This document shows positions 35,917 to 42,300 of a stretch of 42,300 nucleotides of DNA, in pieces. The DNA lies in assembly GCA_903970305.1 (NCBI GenBank), contig CAJCID010000145.1:1-42300 (forward strand), read 5' to 3'. The notes beneath the pieces were generated by a model. That model was not told the DNA's origin. It saw only the letters and a list, made by a program, of their open reading frames with translations, and ran no database searches. How positions within the stretch are numbered: the first letter of the stretch is position 1; each line of letters begins with the position of its first letter. A program made the position numbers and the translations under genes. Source of the DNA: Rhodospirillales bacterium. GTDB taxonomy: Bacteria > Pseudomonadota > Gammaproteobacteria > Burkholderiales > Burkholderiaceae_D.

Positions 35917-37995
35917 TTAGGCTCCCACAAGGGCATTGACACGTACGGTACGGTTGTCAGGAACTTCGCTGACCGCGATCACTTTGAGCTGCGGCAGCGA
36001 GCGGCGCAGGAAGCGCGAGAGAGGGGCCCGCAGCCGATCCGGCACAAGTAAGGCAGCGGGAAGTCCCATGCTTTCTTGGGTCTGAACGGCGCGCTTGGTG
36101 GCCCCCAGGAGCGTTTGCGCCAAGCCAGGCTCCAACGCCGAGGCGTCGCCTCCGTTCACATTGGCTGCCTGCATCAACACGTGCTCGAGCTCGGGCTTTA
36201 GTCCGATCATCGCGATCTCCGACTCATTCTGATAGACCTGCTGGACGATGGCCCGACCGAGCGCCACGCGCACGGCCGCGGTCAGCTCGGTTGCGTCGGT
36301 CGTCCGGGTACCGTGATCGCACAGCGACTCGACGATCGTGCGCAGATCGCGGATCGGCACCTGCTCGGATAGCAGGTTCTGCAGGACCTTCTGGACTGTG
36401 CCCAGGGGTAAGAGCTTCGGGGTCAGTTCTTCGATGAGCTTGGGCGAGGACTTGGCCAAGAGATCGAGCAGTTGCTGGACTTCCTGGCGACCCAGTAGCT
36501 CGGCAGCGTGGAGCCCGACGAGGTGATTCAGGTGGGTCGCGACCACCGTCCCCGCATCGACGACCGTGTAGCCCAGCGAGATCGCATGTTCTTTGTGCGC
36601 CGCCTCGATCCACAGGGCCGGAAGACCGAAAGTGGGGTCCTTGGTGGGCGTACCCGGTAGATTGCCCCCGACGTGCCCTGGGTTGATGGCAAGGAACATG
36701 CCGTTGTAGGCGTCCCCTTGCGCGGTCACGACTCCCTTTAGGCTGATGCGGTAGCCGTTGGGCCGCAATTCCAGGTTGTCTCGGATATGTACTGAGGGCG
36801 GCAGGAAGCCGACCTCCTGGGCAAACTTCCGGCGCAAGGACTTGATGCGCTTGAGCAGCTCACCATCCTGGTTCGAGTCGACCAGAGGAACGAGTCGATA
36901 ACCCACTTCCAATCCGAGAACATCGACGGCCTTGACGTCTTCCCAGGTTGCTTCGACATTGACCGGGGCCAATGCCGCTGAGACCTGGGCGCTTGGTTCA
37001 GGCTTGGCCTTGTCCTCGGGCTGGCGTGCGTAGGCCAGGCCCCCGGCGGCGGCGGCCAGGCAGAGGAAGGCGAAGTGAGGCATTCCCGGAATCAGGCCCA
37101 GCACCCCGAGAACCGCCGCCGTGATCGCCAGGGCGTTGCGATTGCGAAAGATCTGCGTAACGAGCTGCGTGCCGACGTTTTGTTCGTGGCCGACCCGGCT
37201 GACGATCATGCCCGCGGCCATTGAGATGATGAGGGCCGGGATCTGGGCGACCAATCCATCGCCGATGGCCAGCAGGATGTAGTTCTGGGAGGCATCAGCC
37301 AGACTCAAATCGTGCTGCACCACACCCACGATGATCCCGCCCAGGATATTGATGGCCAGAATCAGGATCCCGGCGACGGCATCGCCCCGAACGAACTTGC
37401 TCGCACCATCCATCGAGCCGAAGAAGTCAGCCTCGTCTGCGATCTCCGTGCGGCGCCGGCGGGCCTCATCTTCCTTGATCAGACCCGCGTTGAGGTCGGC
37501 GTCGATGGCCATCTGCTTGCCAGGCATCGCATCCAGGGTGAAGCGGGCGCTGACTTCGGCGATGCGGCCCGCACCCTTCGTGATCACGACGAAGTTGATG
37601 ACCACCAGGATGGCAAAGACGACCAGACCGACGGCAAAGTTACCTCCGACGAGGAAGTGTCCGAACGCCTCGATGACCTTGCCTGCTGCGCCGGGCCCGG
37701 TATGGCCATTGAGCAGCACGACCCGGGTGGAGGCGACGTTCAGTGACAGCCTGAGCAAGGTCGTCATCAGGAGGGCCGTGGGGAACACCGCGAACTCCAG
37801 GGGCTTCTTCACATGCATGCTCACCAGAAGCACCATCATTGCGAGCGCGATATTGAACGTAAAGAGCAGGTCCAGCAGTAAGGGGGGCATCGGCAGGATC
37901 ATCATCGCCAGAATCAGCACGATGAGAATCGGGCCCGCCAGCTCGGTGATCGAACGGGGGCTCAGTGCGGCGATGCGCTGGCTAAATGTGGTCAT
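35917..37995 (-). CDS. flhA: Flagellar export gate protein FlhA
   Basis: FlhA forms the nonameric export ring and takes up proton energy. The 692-residue product has an N-terminal membrane half (about 1-330) with the family signature LRLSLNVASTRVVLLNGH. A cytosolic stretch follows with RFTLDAMPGKQMAIDADL, the FHIPEP-type region. The C-terminal cytosolic half (about 360-692) binds chaperones and contains GYTVVDAGTVVATHL. Length is typical. Its start overlaps the flhB stop by 4 bases (ATGA), and flhF starts 2 bases after it. Confidence 0.97.
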   Translation of the reverse strand: MTTFSQRIAALSPRSITELAGPILIVLILAMMILPMPPLLLDLLFTFNIALAMMVLLVSMHVKKPLEFAVFPTALLMTTLLRLSLNVASTRVVLLNGHTGPGAAGKVIEAFGHFLVGGNFAVGLVVFAILVVINFVVITKGAGRIAEVSARFTLDAMPGKQMAIDADLNAGLIKEDEARRRRTEIADEADFFGSMDGASKFVRGDAVAGILILAINILGGIIVGVVQHDLSLADASQNYILLAIGDGLVAQIPALIISMAAGMIVSRVGHEQNVGTQLVTQIFRNRNALAITAAVLGVLGLIPGMPHFAFLCLAAAAGGLAYARQPEDKAKPEPSAQVSAALAPVNVEATWEDVKAVDVLGLEVGYRLVPLVDSNQDGELLKRIKSLRRKFAQEVGFLPPSVHIRDNLELRPNGYRISLKGVVTAQGDAYNGMFLAINPGHVGGNLPGTPTKDPTFGLPALWIEAAHKEHAISLGYTVVDAGTVVATHLNHLVGLHAAELLGRQEVQQLLDLLAKSSPKLIEELTPKLLPLGTVQKVLQNLLSEQVPIRDLRTIVESLCDHGTRTTDATELTAAVRVALGRAIVQQVYQNESEIAMIGLKPELEHVLMQAANVNGGDASALEPGLAQTLLGATKRAVQTQESMGLPAALLVPDRLRAPLSRFLRRSLPQLKVIAVSEVPDNRTVRVNALVGA

Positions 37996-39134
37996 GCGAT
38001 AGTCCCTGCGCCCGGATCGAGTTCAGCCGGTACCGGCAGGCTGACCGGTACCAGGGGATAAGCGCCGCCTTCTGTGTTGAAGCGGCGCAGTTGGAAGATG
38101 TAGGCCATGACCAGGGCGACGGCCTCGTACAGCGCCGCCGGGATTTCGTGTCCGATATCCGTGTGGCGATACAGTGCGCGGGCCAGGGGAGGCGCATCGA
38201 GGATCGGTACGCGATGTTCCTGGGCGAGTTCGCGAATACGCAGGGCGACTTCGTCGCCCCCCTTGGCCACTACCCTGGGAGCACGCATGGACTGGGAGTA
38301 GCACAGGGCAACCGCATAGTGAGTCGGGTTCACGACCACCACATCGGCCTTCGGCACTGCGGCCATCATGCGGCGGCGCGCCATGGCGCGTTGCAACTGA
38401 CGGATTCGGGCGCGGACCTGGGGATTGCCATCGACGTCGCGTTGCTCGTCCCGGACATCCTGACGCGTCATCTTCAATTCACCGCGATGGCGCAGGATCT
38501 GGATCGGCACGTCGCCGATCGCGATCAGCCCGAGGCCGCCGCACATCCAGAAGAGGGTGTGTCCGAGCATGCCGCCCAGATCGTCCAGTCCGCTCGCGAC
38601 ATTCTGGGTCGCCAGTCCCAGTACGGCCACGCGCATGTCCCAGAGCAGCCAGCCCGCAAGGCAGGCAAGAAGTATGGTCTTGACCAGGGTCTTGGCTAAT
38701 TCGATCAGCCCGCGCTGCGAGACCATGCGCTTTAGGCCCGCAAGAGGATTGAGCCGTCCGGGATTCGGGGCGCAGGCCATGACCGAGAACATCCAGCCGC
38801 CCACGGCAAGTGCCGCCAGGACGGCGATCGCGGCCAGGACGATGAACAGCGGGGCCAAGCTACCCAGAGCATGCAGGCAGAACAGCTGCAGCCTTTGACC
38901 CATCGCAGAGGGCTCAAAGGCATCCTGCCGAGAAATCGATAGTCCGGCGCGCATACCCAGACGCATTTCATCGACGAGGGCAGATCCGGAAGACACGAAG
39001 TAGATCGCAGCCCCGGCGCACAACAAGAACGTCGAGAGCTCGCGGGAGCGGGCGACCTGGCCGTCCTCGCGGGCCTTGTCGAGGCGTCGCTGGGAAGGGG
39101 CTTCGGAACGTTCGAGATCGCTATCTTGAGCCAT
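37992..39134 (-). CDS. flhB: Flagellar export switch protein FlhB
   Basis: FlhB controls the change of export specificity and cleaves itself. The 380-residue product has four membrane segments (about 34-53, 90-118, 148-172 and 190-212). The cytosolic autocleavage motif NPTH is at residues 269-272, with cleavage after N269, at the same numbering as in Salmonella. A further conserved KGGDEVALRIRELA stretch follows. The N-terminal start ERSEAPSQRRLDKAREDGQ is typical. The gap of 153 bases after the upstream cheA contains a hairpin. Confidence 0.96.
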   Translation of the reverse strand: MAQDSDLERSEAPSQRRLDKAREDGQVARSRELSTFLLCAGAAIYFVSSGSALVDEMRLGMRAGLSISRQDAFEPSAMGQRLQLFCLHALGSLAPLFIVLAAIAVLAALAVGGWMFSVMACAPNPGRLNPLAGLKRMVSQRGLIELAKTLVKTILLACLAGWLLWDMRVAVLGLATQNVASGLDDLGGMLGHTLFWMCGGLGLIAIGDVPIQILRHRGELKMTRQDVRDEQRDVDGNPQVRARIRQLQRAMARRRMMAAVPKADVVVVNPTHYAVALCYSQSMRAPRVVAKGGDEVALRIRELAQEHRVPILDAPPLARALYRHTDIGHEIPAALYEAVALVMAYIFQLRRFNTEGGAYPLVPVSLPVPAELDPGAGTIA

Positions 39135-39221
39135 GATGGGACCGGGTTTGGTGAGACACCATTATTCCGGTCCTTGAGGCCCCTCGATCTACCGATTAGG
39201 TGGCGTTTCTCCGCTCAATTC

Positions 39222-39241
39222 AGGGGCTCCTGGCAGCCCCT
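39222..39241 (-). terminator. Hairpin between the second cheA and flhB
   Basis: AGGGGCT and AGCCCCT form a perfect 7-base stem with a 6-base loop in the 153-base gap. No T-run follows on either strand, so it is not a classic rho-independent terminator. It could reduce read-through, protect mRNA, or mark a processing site between the che and flh parts of the operon. Confidence 0.4.
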
Positions 39242-39287
39242 AATGACCCATTCCCCTCGCCCGCCTGCGGCTGGCCTGCGCCTAGTC

Positions 39288-41048
39288 CTAGTCCTCGCCC
39301 AGCGGATCGAGCAGGCGGTTCAAATCGAGGATCAGCACCACGTCGCCGTCGGCAGACAGGGTGGCGCCCGAGATGCCGCGCGGCCTGAAGGCGTGGATCG
39401 GTTTGATGACGACGTCGTCGCGGCCGATGAAACTGTCGGCAGCGATCACGACCTGGCGTGAACCCACCTGCACGGCCACGCCCACCGCCGGTCGCCGCAC
39501 CAGCTTCCATCCCAAGAGGTCGGCCAGCGGGATCAGCGGAATTTCGGCTCCAGCGAAGGCCAGCAGGGACGGCAGGGCTTGGGCACCCTGGCCTGGCACC
39601 TCCAGATCGATCAATTCGCGCACCGCCGTCAAGGCAACCGCGAAGACCTGCTCTCCGAGTCGGATCTTGAGGACCGGGAGTATCGCCAGCGTCAAGGGGA
39701 GGATGATCGAGATGCGTGTGCCTTGCCCCCGCACTGAATCAATCTTGATGCGGCCTGACAGGCGCTGGACATTGGTGCGGACCACGTCCATTCCGACACC
39801 CCGGCCCGAGACATTGGAGATCTCGCTCTTGGTCGAGAATCCAGGTAGGAAGATGAGTTCAAAGCTCTTTTGATCGGAGAGAAGTTCCGCATCCTGCTCT
39901 GTAAGCAGGCCCTTCTCGACCGCCTTCTGGCGCAACACCGCCGGGTCGATACCGGCCCCGTCGTCGGCAATCTCGATGACGACCGTGTCCCCGATCTGCT
40001 TGGCAGCGAGCTTGAGGAGGGCCTTTTCCGGCTTTCCGGCCGCGCGGCGCACCGCCGGATCCTCGCTGCCATGATCGACTGCGTTTCGGATCAGATGCAC
40101 CAGGGGGTCGTTGAGCTCGTCGAGCAGGGTCTTATCGAGTTCCGTGGTCGCACCTTCGATGACCAGTTCAATGTTCTTGCCCAGTTGCTTGCCCAGATCG
40201 CGAGCCATCCGGACGTACTTCTGGAAGACGCGCCCGACTTGCTGCATGCGCGCCTTCATCACCGCGTTTTGCAGGTCGCCCACGAGCGTGTTGAGATTGC
40301 GCAGGGTCGCTTCCATGTTCTTCAGGTTCACCGTGCCGTGCGGATCGGAAACGAGCTTACGCTGCAGGTTCAAGAGCCGGTTCTTGGCCAGACCGATCTC
40401 GCCCGTCAGGTTAAGAATCTGGTCGAAGCGCGAGAGGTCGACCCGCAGTGACTCGACATTGCTCTGACCGGCGGCAGGGGCAGAAGACCGAGGGGCATCG
40501 GGGCCGGCCGGCGCGGCTTTGGATGCGGGTGCCACGACCACGGCGACCGGTGGAGGAAGGCGACTCTCGACGAGGAGCCCCGAGCCCGAGACCACGGCGT
40601 AGAGGGCGTCCCACTCGATCTCGCTACGCGGCCGAGCCCCCGGCGCCAGCTGTTCGGTAGCCCCTTCCTCGAGGCAGACCTGCAATTGGCGCAGAACCTC
40701 GGGCTCCGCCGGCGCCGGCATCGAGCCGTCAGCCATCGTCGAAAACATCCGTCGGACCACTCCGGTTGCTGCGAGGATGGCCTCCATCATGTCCGAATTC
40801 AGGGTGAGCTTACCCGTGCGCAGCGCATCAAGGAGGTTCTCCCCCTTGTGGCAGACCTCGACCAGGGCCGCAGCCTCGAGAAAGCCTGCGCCACCCTTGA
40901 TGGTGTGAAATCCGCGAAACACCGCGTTCAAGAGCTCGGGATCTCCGGGCGATCGCTCCAGTTCGATGAGCTTGGTATCGACATCTTCGAGGAGCTCTCC
41001 GGCCTCCTCGAGAAAGTCGTGCAAGAGTTCGTCCGTGACCATGCTCAT
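39288..41048 (-). CDS. cheA: Chemotaxis histidine kinase CheA (second copy)
   Basis: A second, divergent CheA of 586 residues. P1 (about 3-105) has phospho-His H48 in RGFHTIKGGAGFLE. A short region that may replace P2 follows (about 140-195), ending in an Ala/Pro linker. P3 is at about 200-270 and P4 at about 275-450 (N-box HLIRNAVDHG, G1 ADDGAGID, G2 GRGVGMDVV). P5 runs to the end. Its FHTIKGGAGFL motif is the CheA type commonly beside cheYZ in Pseudomonas-like flagellar loci. ATG codons at 41048 and 41042 are both possible. The stop is followed by a second in-frame stop two codons on. Confidence 0.95.
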   Translation of the reverse strand: MSMVTDELLHDFLEEAGELLEDVDTKLIELERSPGDPELLNAVFRGFHTIKGGAGFLEAAALVEVCHKGENLLDALRTGKLTLNSDMMEAILAATGVVRRMFSTMADGSMPAPAEPEVLRQLQVCLEEGATEQLAPGARPRSEIEWDALYAVVSGSGLLVESRLPPPVAVVVAPASKAAPAGPDAPRSSAPAAGQSNVESLRVDLSRFDQILNLTGEIGLAKNRLLNLQRKLVSDPHGTVNLKNMEATLRNLNTLVGDLQNAVMKARMQQVGRVFQKYVRMARDLGKQLGKNIELVIEGATTELDKTLLDELNDPLVHLIRNAVDHGSEDPAVRRAAGKPEKALLKLAAKQIGDTVVIEIADDGAGIDPAVLRQKAVEKGLLTEQDAELLSDQKSFELIFLPGFSTKSEISNVSGRGVGMDVVRTNVQRLSGRIKIDSVRGQGTRISIILPLTLAILPVLKIRLGEQVFAVALTAVRELIDLEVPGQGAQALPSLLAFAGAEIPLIPLADLLGWKLVRRPAVGVAVQVGSRQVVIAADSFIGRDDVVIKPIHAFRPRGISGATLSADGDVVLILDLNRLLDPLGED

Positions 41049-41056
41049 GAGATGCC

Positions 41057-41821
41057 CTAGAAGCCCAGCTGCCCAAGTAGCTCGTCGACCTGAGCCTGGT
41101 TGGTCACGATATCGGTGCGGCCCTCGGGGCGGATCACAGGACCACCCAGCACGTGTTCGTGCTGCCGGGGATCACGTTCCTCCGGATGGGCTGACATCAG
41201 CAGCTCGACCAGTTCCGTCTCAACCATGTGGGCCAGATCGACGATCTTCTTGATGACCTGTCCGGTCAGATCGTGAAAGTCCTGGGCCATCATGATGTCC
41301 ATGAGCTTCTTCTCTGTCGCTTCAGTCTGCGCCGGCAACGAAGCGAGGAACTCGTGCGTCGCGAGCGCGAGGGGCCGGAATTGAGCAGCCGTGGTCTTGC
41401 CCGCGAACACATCCTCCCAGGATGCGCCCAGATCCTTGGCCCTTGCCGCCAGGGCCTGCTGGACGGGGAGCGCCGATTCCACAGCGGCCAGCGCCTTTTC
41501 CGCCGCGTCTTGCGTCAGGTTCGAGATATAAGTCAGTCGGTCACGCGCATCGGGCAGGGCGTCTACGACCTTCTCCATGGCCTTGTCGTAGCCCAGTTCG
41601 GCGAGGGCGTCATGCAGATTGCGTGTCAGCCGCCCCACTCGATCGAACAGTTCCTCGGGACCATTGATCGGGCCATCGTTGACCGATGCCATGACCGGGC
41701 CCACGACCTCCACCGCCGGCGCTGCGGTGACCTTGGCCGGGGCGACTTCAACGCGCTGCGCGGCGATGCTCTCGAAGAGGGCTTCGAGGTCGTCGATTTC
41801 TCCTCCTTCGCTCCCGCTCAT
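41057..41821 (-). CDS. cheZ: CheY-P phosphatase CheZ
   Basis: CheZ dephosphorylates CheY-P. I choose the ATG at 41821 (254 residues), which overlaps the cheY stop as ATGA; a longer frame would run into cheY. A variable acidic N-terminus is followed by the long helical hairpin. The catalytic motif is [14 protein letters not shown], with D184 and Q188 corresponding to the enteric D143/Q147. The last residues [11 protein letters not shown] match the CheY-binding C-terminal helix. It is followed by the second cheA after 8 bases. Confidence 0.96.
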   Translation of the reverse strand: MSGSEGGEIDDLEALFESIAAQRVEVAPAKVTAAPAVEVVGPVMASVNDGPINGPEELFDRVGRLTRNLHDALAELGYDKAMEKVVDALPDARDRLTYISNLTQDAAEKALAAVESALPVQQALAARAKDLGASWEDVFAGKTTAAQFRPLALATHEFLASLPAQTEATEKKLMDIMMAQDFHDLTGQVIKKIVDLAHMVETELVELLMSAHPEERDPRQHEHVLGGPVIRPEGRTDIVTNQAQVDELLGQLGF

Positions 41822-42216
41822 GACGGCACTTTCGTCATCTTGTCGATGATCTTCGTCAGCTTCTCCTCCAGCGTTGCACGCGTGAAGGGCTTGACGATGT
41901 AGCCGCTGGCACCGCACTGGGCGGCATTGATGATGTCTTCCTTCTTGGCCTCGGCGGTCACCATGAGGACGGGAATGTCCTTTAAGGCCGCATCGGCGCG
42001 CACTTGTCTGAGCATCTCCAGGCCGTTCATGTTAGGCATGTTGATGTCGCACACGACGAAGTCGAAGTGTCCGGCACGCAGCTTGGCCAGGCCGACAACG
42101 CCGTCCTCGGCCTCGTCAGCCTGCCCATAGCCGATCTCCTTCAAGAGATTGCGAACGATCCGACGCATGGTCGAGAAATCATCCACGATAAGGAACTTCA
42201 ATTCGGACTCAGCCAT
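41818..42216 (-). CDS. cheY: Chemotaxis response regulator CheY (second copy, enteric-like)
   Basis: This CheY of 132 residues closely resembles the enteric motor-binding CheY: the start has [20 protein letters not shown], with D12/D13. The phospho-acceptor is D57 in [11 protein letters not shown], followed by [14 protein letters not shown] and GYIVKPFT. I choose the ATG at 42216, with a strong AGGAG site; a longer frame extends to the window edge but is a different reading of the upstream gene. It is likely the CheY that binds FliM and is reset by the adjacent CheZ. Confidence 0.96.
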   Translation of the reverse strand: MAESELKFLIVDDFSTMRRIVRNLLKEIGYGQADEAEDGVVGLAKLRAGHFDFVVCDINMPNMNGLEMLRQVRADAALKDIPVLMVTAEAKKEDIINAAQCGASGYIVKPFTRATLEEKLTKIIDKMTKVPS

Positions 42217-42226
42217 GTCTATTCTC

Positions 42227-42300
42227 CTAAGCGGCGCGCGGGGCCTGTAAGATTCCCCGTAAAGTGGTGGCGAGAAGTTGGGGATCGAACTTCGCGACAT
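42227..42300 (-). CDS. C-terminal end of an upstream gene, possibly CheV or another receiver-domain protein
   Basis: In the frame ending with TAG at 42227-42229, 23 residues are visible: [18 protein letters not shown], then APRAA. The KFDPQLLA pattern resembles the end of a receiver domain, as in CheV, where the conserved Lys-Phe-Asp/Asn-Pro step precedes the last helix. The stop lies 10 bases before the cheY start, so the gene is probably in the same operon. Only the tail is seen, so the call is tentative; other receiver proteins are possible. Confidence 0.45.
   Translation of the reverse strand, partial: VAKFDPQLLATTLRGILQAPRAA

Noticed and set aside
1-42300. CRISPR arrays, insertion sequences, phage genes, tRNA or rRNA genes
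   Set aside because: No repeated spacer units, transposase motifs, integrase genes or RNA gene sequences were recognised; the window is continuous motility coding sequence.

Overview
The window is almost entirely flagellar and chemotaxis genes from a GC-rich, Gram-negative, flagellated proteobacterium. P- and L-ring genes flgI and flgH show an outer membrane. FlhF/FlhG with a CheYZA-FlhBAFG-FliA order is typical of polarly flagellated gamma- and betaproteobacteria. CheR-CheD-CheB in one operon and bifunctional FlgJ fit the same groups. I cannot name the species; a gammaproteobacterial or Acidithiobacillia-like host is my best inference. No rRNA, tRNA, CRISPR array, insertion sequence or phage gene was seen, and no gene-free stretch exceeds about 275 bases.

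Layout. (1) 1-5207, plus strand: the 3' part of fliK, then fliL-fliM-fliN-fliO-fliP-fliQ-fliR (hook-length control, C-ring switch, export gate). (2) 5289-15768, minus strand: a nine-gene chemotaxis operon read as mcp-cheY-cheA-cheW-mcp-mcp-cheR-cheD-cheB. A near-consensus sigma-28 promoter lies in front of it (15840-15866), and its spacer contains a run of nine C. (3) 16041-18175, plus strand: a two-component pair (REC-PAS-HisKA_3 kinase and NarL-type regulator) that converges on the next operon. (4) 18183-28572, minus strand: the rod, hook, ring and junction operon flgBCDEFGHIJKL. (5) 28764-30400, plus strand: flgA, then flgM-flgN with a textbook sigma-28 promoter before flgM. (6) 30560-31072, plus strand: a small metallophosphoesterase whose 3' end overlaps motB. 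(7) 31049-42300, minus strand: read as (cheV-like end)-cheY-cheZ-cheA-flhB-flhA-flhF-flhG-fliA-motA-motB.

How the parts fit. FliO/P/Q/R with FlhA/B form the export gate. FlgA/B/C/F/G/H/I/J build the rod and rings, FlgD/E/K/L with FliK build the hook and junctions, and FliM/N with FliL and MotA/B form switch and motor. FlgM holds FliA until it is exported, FlgN is the FlgK/L chaperone, and FlhF/FlhG place the flagellum. There are two CheA and two CheY. The first set has CheW, CheR, CheD, CheB and three receptors but no CheZ; the second has CheZ but no adaptation enzymes.

The observations most worth following are: the homopolymer inside the chemotaxis promoter spacer (possible phase variation); a receptor (14545-15768) whose C-terminal part copies the CheZ catalytic signature and ends in a CheZ-like acidic tail; a cytosolic receptor with its sensor at the C-terminus and a changed signalling tip; an FlhG that keeps its FlhF-activating motif but has lost its ATP-binding loop; and a duplicated short motif in the first CheA where the P2 domain would normally be.
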